A stretch of 64,000 bases of DNA, from positions 992,001 through 1,056,000 of the forward strand of contig CAWHTG010000004.1 in the NCBI GenBank assembly GCA_963832245.1, read 5' to 3'. Below the pieces are notes generated by a model. That model searched no databases and had not been told where the DNA came from. It saw nothing but the letters and a program-made list of their open reading frames with translations. Shown piece by piece: positions 34,679 through 43,062 of this stretch. Positions within the stretch are counted from its first letter, which is position 1, and each line of letters begins with the position of its first letter. The stretch is from JABDBE01 sp963832245 (GTDB lineage: Bacteria > Acidobacteriota > Terriglobia > Terriglobales > Acidobacteriaceae). The position numbers and the translations under genes were made by a program.

Positions 34679-34686
34679 CACAGTTT
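34679..34686 (+). repeat. Target-site copy 3 (CACAGTTT)
   Basis: Right target duplication of element B. The original uninterrupted site would have read CACAGTTTTCCTG. Confidence 0.8.
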
Positions 34687-35006
34687 TCCTGTAGGTCGTT
34701 CATGCGAAGGGGCTCGAGTCTGAAAGCTTCCGAGCGAAACGCTAAGCGGCTCAGATGGTAGCCGAGCACCTCGGAGTCTGGACGGTGGGCGAGATTCAGC
34801 TCGTGATTTATGAGGGAAGGTCCCGCGGAAACTGGATGGCGCAGCACGACACTAGGAGACACATGCAACCGGATCCCGAAAACCTATGACCGACATTCGC
34901 CTCGCGGATGCTGCCATTGCGGAGCATCGCGGCGTCGTTGGCATCGCGCGGATTCTGAGTTCGTGCACGTCTACATGGACCGCGTTCGGTTGGTAGTTAA
35001 GCGCCA
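34687..35006. other. Intergenic remainder right of the insertion sequences
   Basis: No gene with a convincing start or family pattern. Continuous with 28453-29379 before the insertions. Confidence 0.45.
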
Positions 35007-36662
35007 TCACGGATACGGATAACCCTTAGCCAGCTTGGCGGCCAGTTCCGCATCGTGTCCGTAAATGTCATCGCTGAAGTGAACGTCGCCGTTCTCGTAG
35101 GCGAGCGCCGTTCCGTAAACGATGAACACTGGAACTCGCTTCGCGAGATTCACTGTGACGTCATCTTTTCCGCTCTGCATTCCTTGCTTTACTCGCTCCA
35201 GCGTCCATCCGGGGTTATTGCGCAGCGACCACGCGGCGAGCTCGGCCGGCTTTTCGACCCGAATGCAGCCATGGCTGAAATCACGGCGGGGGCGTGAGAA
35301 CAACTCTGGCGCGGGCGTGCTGTGAAGATAGACGTTATGCTCATTGGGGAATATCAGCTTGACTAAGCCGAGCGCGTTGGCAGGGCCGGGCTTCTGCCGC
35401 ACCGTCAGCTTTCCCCCTCGCAGTTGTGCCAGCACATCATCGGAGATACTTCCGGAGGTAACAACCTTTCCATCGTACGTAGTGACCTCGTAGTTCTTGC
35501 GGGCGATGTAGTCGCGATCGCGCTGGATGGCGGGAATAATCTCGCCACGGAGAATGCTCGGGGGAACGTTCCAGTACGGACGGAGGACAACGTAGCTCAT
35601 GTCGCGCGTGAAGACGGGCGTTTGCGTGCGCATCGCTTTGCCGACCACCACGCGCATATCCATCGTGACATTGTTGTTTTCATCGAGGGCGCGCAGCCGG
35701 AAATCGGGAATATTCACGATGATCGGCGGAGCGGAAAACTCCGCCGGCAACCAACGCCATCGCTCCAAGGTGAGCTGTAATTGGAGCACCCGGTGCTGCA
35801 GAGGTACATTCAGCAGTTTTATGGTGGCGGGCCCGAGGCGGCCATCGTCATCGAGGCCATGGCGGCGCTGAAAGCGTTTGACCGCATCCACCAGCGCGCC
35901 GCCGTAGGTTTGGGCGTCTTCCGGTAAGGCGGCATCCGCTGGCAGGTCGCCCACGAGTCGCAAGAAACGGGCCAGCCGCACGACGCCAGCGTATGACTGG
36001 CCCGGGTCGATGGGCTTGCTAACGTCAGGAATCTTTTCCCCGTCGTCGATGCGTGCCAGTTCGACGTAGCGGGCAAGCGCCTGCTCCGTCCGGCGATAGG
36101 CTGCAAATGGAGGTTCTATTCCGTCCAAGACTGCTTGCAGATTCGACGCGGTCAAGATCTGGTCGCGTAGAAACTGGGCCAGATCGTACTTCTTTTTTTC
36201 CACGCTCAGTCCAAATTTGAAATGCGCTGGATTGATTCGTCCAGTGCGCAGGTCGGACACATAGCGCATGGTGCACACGGTGAGCGCAACGTCAAAACGC
36301 GCCACCGCCGGACCACTCGCAGAGCCTTGCAGCGCGCGGATTCTCTCTTCCCAACGCGAAGCATCGTAATCCTCCGGGTCGAGCCCTTTCTTCCCAGCAT
36401 CTTTGAAAAGCTCAATCAACAACAGGGCCTGCGGTACTGGTTGCGAGCCCTGGACCCAGGCGGGAGCGAATCCTGTCAGCTCGTAAAATTTTTGGAGCCA
36501 GTTGACATAGTCGCTGAAGTTCGGCCAGCGCATGCCTTCCAGCTTCCCGCTCCTGACCAGATTCTGAATGTCGGGTTGTTGTCCGGTGCTTAGACATGCC
36601 AAGGTTATGAGAAGAAGAGCGGTTCCCCACGCGAAACGTCTCCGACGGTCACCGACATGCAC
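35007..36662 (-). CDS. L,D-transpeptidase, YcbB (LdtD) type
   Basis: A 551-residue periplasmic cell-wall enzyme that would make 3-3 cross-links in peptidoglycan. The start at GTG 36662 is preferred (GGGAG seven bases upstream and a good signal peptide, RRRRFAWGTALLLITLACLSTG); the frame is open to 36695. Domains in order are a YcbB-specific N-terminal helical domain (about 30-230), a peptidoglycan-binding domain (GGALVDAVKRFQRRHGLDDDGRLGPATIKLLN, about 255-285) and a YkuD domain with catalytic SHGCIRV (Cys near 466). PYWNVPPSILRGEIIPAI is the substrate-capping region. A strong extended hairpin lies in its leader (36717-36784). Confidence 0.93.
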   Translation of the reverse strand: MHVGDRRRRFAWGTALLLITLACLSTGQQPDIQNLVRSGKLEGMRWPNFSDYVNWLQKFYELTGFAPAWVQGSQPVPQALLLIELFKDAGKKGLDPEDYDASRWEERIRALQGSASGPAVARFDVALTVCTMRYVSDLRTGRINPAHFKFGLSVEKKKYDLAQFLRDQILTASNLQAVLDGIEPPFAAYRRTEQALARYVELARIDDGEKIPDVSKPIDPGQSYAGVVRLARFLRLVGDLPADAALPEDAQTYGGALVDAVKRFQRRHGLDDDGRLGPATIKLLNVPLQHRVLQLQLTLERWRWLPAEFSAPPIIVNIPDFRLRALDENNNVTMDMRVVVGKAMRTQTPVFTRDMSYVVLRPYWNVPPSILRGEIIPAIQRDRDYIARKNYEVTTYDGKVVTSGSISDDVLAQLRGGKLTVRQKPGPANALGLVKLIFPNEHNVYLHSTPAPELFSRPRRDFSHGCIRVEKPAELAAWSLRNNPGWTLERVKQGMQSGKDDVTVNLAKRVPVFIVYGTALAYENGDVHFSDDIYGHDAELAAKLAKGYPYP

Positions 36663-36716
36663 TTTGTAGCTCCCTCTCTGGTTACTCTTGCTCACTTCGT
36701 TTGACTCAGTAACAAC

Positions 36717-36784
36717 GACGGCTCCCAGGCGCTCCGAGTAAGGTTAAATGGACCGAGCAAGGTCCTCGGGCGAAAGGAGCCGTC
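36717..36784. ncRNA. Extended hairpin between two minus-strand genes, unassigned
   Basis: Three nested helices form one rod: GACGGCTCC with GGAGCCGTC (9 bp), CGC-CCGAG with CTCGG-GCG (8 bp, one bulge), and GGACC with GGTCC. Internal loops separate them. On the minus strand it is 55 nt upstream of the L,D-transpeptidase start and 35 nt after the stop of the small secreted-protein gene. It has no T-tract. It could be a leader regulator or processing element. Confidence 0.5.
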
Positions 36785-36818
36785 ATGAAGAAAATCACAC
36801 CTTACAATACTAAATTCA

Positions 36819-37184
36819 CTATCGTGCGGAACATTCCTTCTCAATCGCCTTGATAGAGGTGATGGTTAAAGCCACCGACGCCGAGCCGCTCCTTGCTGAG
36901 CTGCTGGAGCTCGTTCTCAGCGAGGGTGATTCCTTCCCGGTCACTTCCACTTGTTGCCCCAGGTAATGACTTAGTTTTATTTTGCCGGTGGCTTGAAGTT
37001 GATAACTCATGCCTGGATCCTGCTTCATTAGTACGTAGTCGCCGGCAGATCTGCCGACGCAACCCTGTACCTTTATCTCTCCTGCGGAAGGCTTCGAGTT
37101 GTCCTGGCTCGGGTTGCTGGAATTGCTTTGCTGTGCGAAAAGAAAGCTGGCCAAGAACAGCGGGACAAACCACAATTTTCTCAT
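36819..37184 (-). CDS. Small secreted OB-fold-like protein
   Basis: A 121-residue exported protein. Signal peptide MRKLWFVPLFLASFLFAQQ. After a Ser/Asn linker the sequence IKVQGCVGRSAGDYVLMKQDPGMSYQLQATGKIKLSHYLGQQVEVTGKES has the five-strand rhythm of the small OB-fold (DUF5818-like) proteins common in acidobacteria. A Ser-rich stretch and a last strand (VALTITSIKAIEKEC) complete it. Two Cys residues could form a disulfide. Ligand unknown. It is followed by the structured element and then the L,D-transpeptidase gene. Confidence 0.72.
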   Translation of the reverse strand: MRKLWFVPLFLASFLFAQQSNSSNPSQDNSKPSAGEIKVQGCVGRSAGDYVLMKQDPGMSYQLQATGKIKLSHYLGQQVEVTGKESPSLRTSSSSSARSGSASVALTITSIKAIEKECSAR

Positions 37185-37224
37185 GCGATTCCTCCTTCAT
37201 AATTAAGAGAAGCGAATGACAAAG

Positions 37225-38973
37225 CTATCGCTCCTTATAAGCGGTTTTGGCCGTTGCCGCATGGCCAACAGGTTTCGTGTCTGTAACGGCTGTTTTGAGC
37301 TCCGCTTGTGCGGTAGTTCCATTTGACGCAGAAGCTGCGGCTTGGTAAAGGACGTGAGACTGCAGAGCCATTTGCGTTCCGGCTGCCTGCACAATCTCCA
37401 TGATTCGTAACAACAGTTCCTGTTGGATCTCTAGAAAGTGGGCCCAATCGCGAGCAAAGAAATAAGCAAGCACTTCCACGTCCAGAGAAGACGTCCCAAA
37501 GCGAAGAAAGCGCACACGAATCGAGTCGCGTTCGATATTCGGTTGTTGTGCTAACAGATTGTTCAGCCCGTCAAGGACAGAACGCATCTGCGAAGCGGTG
37601 GTCTCCCAACGGAGACTTAGGTTAGGGTGGAACCAGAACTTGTCCCGCATGGAGAAATTTTCAAGGCTTGCATTCGCGATCTGTCCGTTGGGAACGCTGA
37701 CCACAGTCCGGTCCGGCGTCCGGATTCGGGTAGAACGCAAGCCTATGTCCTCGACTGTGCCCAGCATCTCGGCAAACTTTAGAGTATCCCCTTCACGAAT
37801 GGGTTGGTCGAAGATGATGGAAGCGCCGCCGATCACGTTCTCCAGTGTCTTTTGAGCAGCTAGCGCGACAGCGATGCCGCCTACCCCTAGTCCGGCCAGT
37901 GCAGCCGTCGGGTTCACACCGAAATGGTGGAGGACGACAAGCATGCCCACGAAGACGGCGAGAAGATCGATCACTCGTCGCCCGAGACGCAAGATCGAAG
38001 CAACTCCCGTGTGGCGGCGGGCCAAGCGTTGACGGAGGAGCCCTTCTACCCGGCCGTTGATCAGGATAAAAAGCCAAACGCAAGCCGCAATAATAATGAT
38101 GGTTGCGGCGCTGGACCAGAACTGCCTTGCCAAGAGAGGCAAGCTCACTTTAGAGATTGTCCAAAGAATGACGAAAGCCACTAAAAGCAGGCGTAGAGGT
38201 CTGGGCATCACGTCCGGATTGGGCAGATCTGGCCTCTTGCGCAGGCGGCGACGCAACTCCCCAGCGAGCGGGCTCGCCAAGCGGCTCACGAGCACCGTGA
38301 GTGCATAAAGAAGCGGCATGCCCACTAAGACAGCGAGCCATTCGAACAAGCGTATGCCCGCGAGCCGAGTATTCACCATGGCTTCGGGGAGAACGTTGTC
38401 GACCGATACTACGTTGACTTCGTCGTACAAACGGGGAATTGATTCGAGAGTCGTTCCGGAAAATAACCACCGGAGTTCCCCCTTACCTATGTCCACGCGA
38501 TCAAGGAGGATGTCTACATTGCCGTTGACACTCGCGATCGTTCCGACCAGATCCTGGTCGGGTTTGAGCGGATTGGGCAGAGAACCCTCAGACTTATCAC
38601 TGAGTTGATTGAGCCGAGCAGGTAACCGGCGATCGAGAACGACGAACAGTTGGTGAGCCAGTATGGCCGCGGACTTATCGCGCAGACGGGTGTCCAGGTA
38701 GAGTGCGGCGATTTCATAATTTCCCTTGTGAGCGGCGCTCAAGAAACCTAAAACCGTGCCGCGGGGCGTGCTGCGACCAAGGGATTCCTTGGCAGGCTCG
38801 GGCTGCGGTGCGGCCGGCGGAGTGGGAGTGACCAGTTGCGCGACAGCGAGAACGGGAAATAGAAGAATCAACCAGAGCAGGCAGGTATAAAAGTATCCGC
38901 GCCGAATGAAATGCGCCAGCCGCAGTAGCGGCGGATCGGCTGGGATCCTACGCTCTGCGGTTCGAGCAGACAT
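37225..38973 (-). CDS. MscS-family mechanosensitive ion channel
   Basis: A 582-residue inner-membrane channel (ATG 38973). A signal-like N-terminal segment (FYTCLLWLILLFPVLAVAQ) is followed by a periplasmic domain with RGTVLGFLSAAHKGNYEIAALYLD. Four to five membrane segments lie at about 195-370. The MscS pore and beta-domain start at NPTAALAGLGVGGIAVALAAQKTLENVIGGASIIFDQPIREGDTL, with the glycine/alanine-rich pore helix. VEDIGLRSTRIRTPDRTVVSVPNGQIANASLENFS is diagnostic. The channel releases solutes on hypo-osmotic shock. The C-terminus is an Ala/Thr/Lys-rich tail. Confidence 0.93.
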   Translation of the reverse strand: MSARTAERRIPADPPLLRLAHFIRRGYFYTCLLWLILLFPVLAVAQLVTPTPPAAPQPEPAKESLGRSTPRGTVLGFLSAAHKGNYEIAALYLDTRLRDKSAAILAHQLFVVLDRRLPARLNQLSDKSEGSLPNPLKPDQDLVGTIASVNGNVDILLDRVDIGKGELRWLFSGTTLESIPRLYDEVNVVSVDNVLPEAMVNTRLAGIRLFEWLAVLVGMPLLYALTVLVSRLASPLAGELRRRLRKRPDLPNPDVMPRPLRLLLVAFVILWTISKVSLPLLARQFWSSAATIIIIAACVWLFILINGRVEGLLRQRLARRHTGVASILRLGRRVIDLLAVFVGMLVVLHHFGVNPTAALAGLGVGGIAVALAAQKTLENVIGGASIIFDQPIREGDTLKFAEMLGTVEDIGLRSTRIRTPDRTVVSVPNGQIANASLENFSMRDKFWFHPNLSLRWETTASQMRSVLDGLNNLLAQQPNIERDSIRVRFLRFGTSSLDVEVLAYFFARDWAHFLEIQQELLLRIMEIVQAAGTQMALQSHVLYQAAASASNGTTAQAELKTAVTDTKPVGHAATAKTAYKER

Positions 38974-39039
38974 CAACCTTATGCTCCTGCATTCTGAGAT
39001 TCCGCATGCTTCCATTTCCCGATTAGTTGTGCCAGGCTT

Positions 39040-39804
39040 TTACTTACTCTCTAGCACCACGCGGTCATATTGCGCCTGCGTCGGGCGTGCATTGTTCGGG
39101 TACAATCTTTCGAATTGCGCGATCTCTGCCGCCGATGCCGTGACGGGATGCTTCAATACGAACCAAGTTACGTTCTCGCTGCAGGGTGGCGTGGTGAGCG
39201 ACCCCGGAAAAGTGTAGTAGCTACGATCCGCCGGCACGAGGTCGGCTACACTGATCTTTACACTGTCTAAGAGTTCTTCCTTTCCTTCCTCCTTCGGTAA
39301 GTCGTCCCACAATTTCTGAATCAGTGGGTTGGCTTCGCCCTTCTGAAGCAGAACCGCGACCACTGCGAGGTTTCCGTCCTGATCTGCATGCACCAGGTGA
39401 GCCACCATGTCATAACCTTCGCCATGGATTTTCTCCTCGCTAGGTCGGTGAAAGTGGAATTGTTTCAGTTGATATGTCTTCCCGCCTACTGAGATGTAAC
39501 TTCCGGGACTGTAATTGATCATGATGGTGTGCCCGTTATCGATGATATGCAGAGCGGAGGACTTGTAGTCGAACTGGATAGGCGGCAGATCTGCCTTGCG
39601 GGTGCTGCGAATATCGATGGGTGATTGGTTATGGCCGGTCTTGCAAGTGGAAAACTCCGGTTTCAGATCGCCCCAGTGATCGGGTCCTTGCGCTCCGCTA
39701 TAGTTCCAAGTGTGCTCGGGCTGATGTTCCTGGGCCAGGCCGGGCGCAGAAAACGCAAGCATCCACAAGGTGATTACGAGCAGAAGGTGGTTTCGAATCG
39801 TCAT
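39040..39804 (-). CDS. Alpha-class carbonic anhydrase, periplasmic
   Basis: A 254-residue exported zinc enzyme that interconverts carbon dioxide and bicarbonate. The start at 39804 is chosen because GGAGG lies five bases upstream and it opens a signal peptide (MTIRNHLLLVITLWMLAFSAPGLAQ). Family features are WNYSGAQGPDHWGDL, NQSPIDIRS, the zinc histidines in QLKQFHFHRPSEE and AHLVHAD, and the C-terminal GSLTTPPCSENVTWFV substrate pocket. It is an unlinked companion of the beta-class enzyme at 53083-53832. CTAG-motif copy 6 lies 103 bp upstream. Confidence 0.95.
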   Translation of the reverse strand: MTIRNHLLLVITLWMLAFSAPGLAQEHQPEHTWNYSGAQGPDHWGDLKPEFSTCKTGHNQSPIDIRSTRKADLPPIQFDYKSSALHIIDNGHTIMINYSPGSYISVGGKTYQLKQFHFHRPSEEKIHGEGYDMVAHLVHADQDGNLAVVAVLLQKGEANPLIQKLWDDLPKEEGKEELLDSVKISVADLVPADRSYYTFPGSLTTPPCSENVTWFVLKHPVTASAAEIAQFERLYPNNARPTQAQYDRVVLESK

Positions 39805-39907
39805 ATGGCCTCCAGCGTTCCGCCTAACTAGCTCATGTTCCATAGGCTCTGTGCAGCTTTGCTGCCTTTTAAACGTAGAGACTAATGACCGTAAGGGACC
39901 ACGGGAA

Positions 39908-39924
39908 ACTGGCAAAAATCCTAG
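39908..39924 (-). promoter_or_regulatory. CTAG-N9-CAGT motif, copy 6
   Basis: CTAGGATTTTTGCCAGT read toward the alpha carbonic anhydrase gene, 103 bp from its start. Confidence 0.6.
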
Positions 39925-39998
39925 GAACACCTACGTCGAAGCTTTGCTCATGCCGGTACCCTCGCTCGGGAGCGCTCAACGACAAACTTCCAACCGAA

Positions 39999-40015
39999 CT
40001 AGGAGAATTGCTAGT
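39999..40015 (+). promoter_or_regulatory. CTAG-N9-CAGT motif, copy 7
   Basis: CTAGGAGAATTGCTAGT, 141 bp upstream of the BON/Gly-zipper lipoprotein gene. It is divergent from copy 6 in the same intergenic region. Confidence 0.6.
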
Positions 40016-40156
40016 GCCAGGGGCTCACGATGCTTTCTACACTTGTCACAGCCCAGCATGCAAATCCCCAACCCCCGCGCAGCGGCTTCATTCAGGTTCG
40101 CGGGTGAACTGACGGGGATTTCTTGGAGACGTATGGGCTGCGTTCTCTAGGAGTAC

Positions 40157-40972
40157 ATGATGCGGAGAGTGGTGTTCATTTTCTGCTGGCTATCTTTCTT
40201 CAGCTTGTTCTTCGCTTGTTCTCGCAAGCCGAGCGATGGAGTTATTGCGAGAGACATTGAAACCAAAGTCTCCGCTGATCCGGAAACCCAAGACTCGCAG
40301 GTCGCTGTCGAATCGAAGCAGGGCAACGTCAAGTTGACTGGCAAAGTGAAAACTCCCGCCGCTCGGCAGAAAGTGGAAAAGATCGCAAAAGAAGAACCCG
40401 GGGTTTCTGCAATAGACGATGAAACGTCAGTCGCACCTTCTGCACCCCAGGCAGCACTCCCGCCTCCGCCCACGTTCTCTGCGGCGCAAAAGATCAACAT
40501 GTTTGCTTATCCCAAGAACAATCAGACCCGCGATCAGCAGCTCAGGGATGAGCTCGACTGCTACAACCTGTCCCAGCAACAAACTGGAGTGAATCCCGAC
40601 GCTCCAGCACCCACGGCTCCCACCTCAGCCGATATTACCGCTGCCCAACAAGATGCGGCTAGCGGGGCACAGAAAGTGCAAGGCGGTCGCGTCCGCGGCG
40701 CTGCGAGAGGCGCTGCAGGAGGGGCCATGATCGGCGCGATTGCCGGCGACGCTGGGAAGGGAGCGGGCATCGGAGCCGTAGCAGGCACTATGCGCGGAGG
40801 CATGCAACAGCGGCAGACGAACGCCGCGATGAAGCAGCAGGCAGCACAACAGGGAGGTTCGCAAGTTCAGCAAAACTATGCACAAGCCAAAGCGAGTTAC
40901 GACCAGGGCATGAGCACGTTCAAAAGGGCGTTCTCAGCCTGCATGGATGCCCGTGCTTATTCGGTGAAGTGA
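40157..40972 (+). CDS. BON-domain and Gly-zipper lipoprotein
   Basis: A 271-residue predicted lipoprotein (lipobox FFAC, Cys about residue 21); AGGAG stands just before the ATG. A BON domain (about 30-90: DIETKVSADPETQDSQVAVESKQGNVKLTGKVKTPAARQKVEKIAKEEPGV) is followed by a Pro-rich linker. Then the NMFAYPKNNQTRDQQLRDELDCYNLSQQQTG motif, a Gly-zipper (GAARGAAGGAMIGAIAGDAGKGAGIGAVAG) and the FSACMDARAYSVK tail also found in the protein at 11351-11962. BON domains bind phospholipid at envelopes, as in OsmY. An envelope-stress role is inferred. Confidence 0.9.
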   Translation: MMRRVVFIFCWLSFFSLFFACSRKPSDGVIARDIETKVSADPETQDSQVAVESKQGNVKLTGKVKTPAARQKVEKIAKEEPGVSAIDDETSVAPSAPQAALPPPPTFSAAQKINMFAYPKNNQTRDQQLRDELDCYNLSQQQTGVNPDAPAPTAPTSADITAAQQDAASGAQKVQGGRVRGAARGAAGGAMIGAIAGDAGKGAGIGAVAGTMRGGMQQRQTNAAMKQQAAQQGGSQVQQNYAQAKASYDQGMSTFKRAFSACMDARAYSVK

Positions 40973-41081
40973 TCAGCGTTGGCAGGAGATGTAATTCTTC
41001 TACCCGGCGCTGATGAGCAAAACGACAAATGAGTTTGCAATTCGGAACGCCGCGCGGCATTTTCGAAGGAAATGAGGCCTT

Positions 41082-41804
41082 ATGACAAGTTCTTTACGAC
41101 AGATTCTCGGCGCGTTCACTGGTCTCGCACTGGCTGGTGGTATCGCGGTGGCGCAGGGCGATACCTCGACAGACAAGAAGGAGTTGGTTCAGCAAAAAGT
41201 CGCAGCTGTAAAGGAATCCATAGCCCAGAACCAGGCTTCTCTCCGTCAGTACACGTGGACGGCGCACACTGAGATCAGCGTGAAGGGTGAAGTGAAGAAC
41301 GAGAAAGATGAGTCCTGCAGCTATGGACCGGACGGCAAGGTCGTGAAGACGCTGAGCAGCGCACCGCCTGCAGAAAAACAAATGGGCCGCGTCAAGAAGA
41401 GGGTTGTCGAGAAAAAAGTTGGCGAGATGAAGGACTACATGGAGCGCGCTGGCGAGCTTATCCGCCACTATGTTCCCCCGTCGCCGGAGAACCTGACCGC
41501 GGCTGTGAAGGCGGGAAAGGCCGACGTTAGCAAGAACGAAGCCCAGGCGGTTCAGCTTCAATTCAAGGACTACTACAAACCCGGCGATGCCATGACGCTT
41601 GAGTTTGACCCGGCCACGAAGAAACTGCGCAAACTGAGCGTGAACAGTTTCCTCGACGAAGAGAAGGACAAAGTTACGCTCGATGTGGAATTCCAGTCTT
41701 TACCGGACGGCACTAATTATGTCGCAGACACGCTCCTGCGTGCCGACGCCAAACAAATCGCCGTGAAGGTTCAGAATCTCGATTACAAGAAGGCCGGCAG
41801 CTAG
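41082..41804 (+). CDS. Secreted protein of unknown function
   Basis: A 240-residue exported protein. Signal peptide about 1-24 (LGAFTGLALAGGIAVAQ). The rest has a helical first part (KKELVQQKVAAVKESIAQNQASLRQYTWTAHTEISVKGEVKNEKDESCSYG) and a beta-rich second part (VQLQFKDYYKPGDAMTLEFDPATKKLRKLSVNSF; VTLDVEFQSLPDGTNYVADTLLRAD), the LolA-like shape also seen in the protein at 5651-6565. No catalytic motif. It is followed 31 bp later by a second small secreted protein and the two are probably co-transcribed. Confidence 0.8.
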   Translation: MTSSLRQILGAFTGLALAGGIAVAQGDTSTDKKELVQQKVAAVKESIAQNQASLRQYTWTAHTEISVKGEVKNEKDESCSYGPDGKVVKTLSSAPPAEKQMGRVKKRVVEKKVGEMKDYMERAGELIRHYVPPSPENLTAAVKAGKADVSKNEAQAVQLQFKDYYKPGDAMTLEFDPATKKLRKLSVNSFLDEEKDKVTLDVEFQSLPDGTNYVADTLLRADAKQIAVKVQNLDYKKAGS

Positions 41805-41835
41805 GAAGTTGGCCGAATGTTTGGAGGAGTGAAAC

Positions 41836-42135
41836 ATGAAGTATTCATTGATTGCATTCCTGATGTTGATCGCGGCATTTCCCTCCGGGAGCGCCCAGCA
41901 AAGCGAATATCCGATGATGGAGAAGGTCGCTCAAAAGGTGATTGAGAAATACCAAAAGTCCAGCTGCGAAGATTTGAAAGCTCAGAAGGAGCAACCGCCA
42001 GACCCTCAGCAGGCCGCGATGAAGCAAAAGGCTGTCGCAGCTCTGAAGAACGATCCGAAGATGCGCGAACAGTTCTTGAACAAAGTTGCGGGCCCAATTG
42101 CCAACAAAATGTTCGAATGCGGCATGGTTCCCTGA
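41836..42135 (+). CDS. Small secreted helical protein
   Basis: A 99-residue exported protein; ATG preceded by GGAGGAGTG. Signal peptide MKYSLIAFLMLIAAFPSGSAQ. The mature 78 residues are helical with two Cys residues (SSCEDLKAQ and MFECGMVP) likely to pair. A KNDPKMREQFLNKVAGPIANKMFECG helix ends it. Similar short proteins accompany the preceding gene type in acidobacteria. Function unknown. Confidence 0.75.
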   Translation: MKYSLIAFLMLIAAFPSGSAQQSEYPMMEKVAQKVIEKYQKSSCEDLKAQKEQPPDPQQAAMKQKAVAALKNDPKMREQFLNKVAGPIANKMFECGMVP

Positions 42136-42163
42136 TTACTGCTGCGAATCAGATTGGCGACAC

Positions 42164-43015
42164 TCACGCAGTCTGCTGGCGTCCTTGATCGAGATACTTA
42201 ACTAGCAGAACGTCATTGCCCCGTTCGCCGTAGATGAGTTCGTCCACCAGATGCCGCGCGACCATGACTCCGAAGCCACCAGGCCGCAGCCCTTGTACAT
42301 CCCGGTAGGCGGCGTGGCGCAACGGTTCGTCGGGCGGGTTCGCGAAGGCAGCATGCCGGATTTCGTCAAGCGCGAATCCTTCCCCAGGATCTTTAACACG
42401 GCACATCACCATGTGGCGAGCGCGAACGTAGGCGATTTCGACGTACTGTTCGGGATTGAAACGCCCACCGTGTTCAATCGCGTTCAGCAACATTTCACGG
42501 AAGGCTGTGGCCACGTCGGTTCTTTCAGGCTCCGGCAAGTCGCCAACCTCGTGGAGGAACTGGAGCAAACGGTCGGCGCTATTCGAATCGCAGCGCACGA
42601 GTAGGCACAGCCAAGACGGCGTGGCCGAGACGATTTCGATACCATCATCCCAACACGGTCCTTCCGTGGCAATCTGCACCATTTCGGCAAGCGCAGCTAG
42701 CGAAAACGGCTTGGAGAAATAACTGAAAACGCTCTCCCGCATCGAGGCAATCACGTCCGCCGGTGTGCTCTTGTCGGTGAGAATGATCAGGCGTGTGTGC
42801 GAATGCAAGCGTCTGATCTTACGAAGTAATTCGAGATCCTCTTTGCCGGACGTACTTTCTCCGGTGATGATTAGATCAAACTGTTTCTTTTCCGCCAGCG
42901 CGAGGACGGCACGATTGTCGCTGGCATGCTGTATCGTCCAATCTTTGAGGACGTCTGAAAGCATCTCCTCAACCTTGGGATCCGCGTTTACCACGAGGAC
43001 TGTTTTTCGGGTCAT
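42164..43015 (-). CDS. Pseudo-receiver fused to anti-sigma-type ATPase domain
   Basis: A 283-residue cytoplasmic signalling protein (ATG 43015, AAGGAA upstream). Residues 1-120 are a receiver-like domain: VLVVNADPKVEEML keeps one acidic-pocket Asp, IILTDKS keeps the Thr and SYFSKPF keeps the Lys. The phospho-accepting position at the end of the third strand (FDLIITGES) is Gly-Glu, not Asp, so it probably cannot be phosphorylated normally. Residues about 150-280 form a GHKL ATPase of the RsbW/anti-sigma type (ERTDVATAFREMLLNAIEHGGRFNPE, VKDPGEGFALDEI, GGFGVMVARHLVDEL). It could control a sigma factor through an antagonist; neither is nearby. Confidence 0.85.
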   Translation of the reverse strand: MTRKTVLVVNADPKVEEMLSDVLKDWTIQHASDNRAVLALAEKKQFDLIITGESTSGKEDLELLRKIRRLHSHTRLIILTDKSTPADVIASMRESVFSYFSKPFSLAALAEMVQIATEGPCWDDGIEIVSATPSWLCLLVRCDSNSADRLLQFLHEVGDLPEPERTDVATAFREMLLNAIEHGGRFNPEQYVEIAYVRARHMVMCRVKDPGEGFALDEIRHAAFANPPDEPLRHAAYRDVQGLRPGGFGVMVARHLVDELIYGERGNDVLLVKYLDQGRQQTA

Positions 43016-43062
43016 TGGTGGCGCTTTCCTTCGTTTTGCTAGCCCGGAGCAGCGAAACAAGT

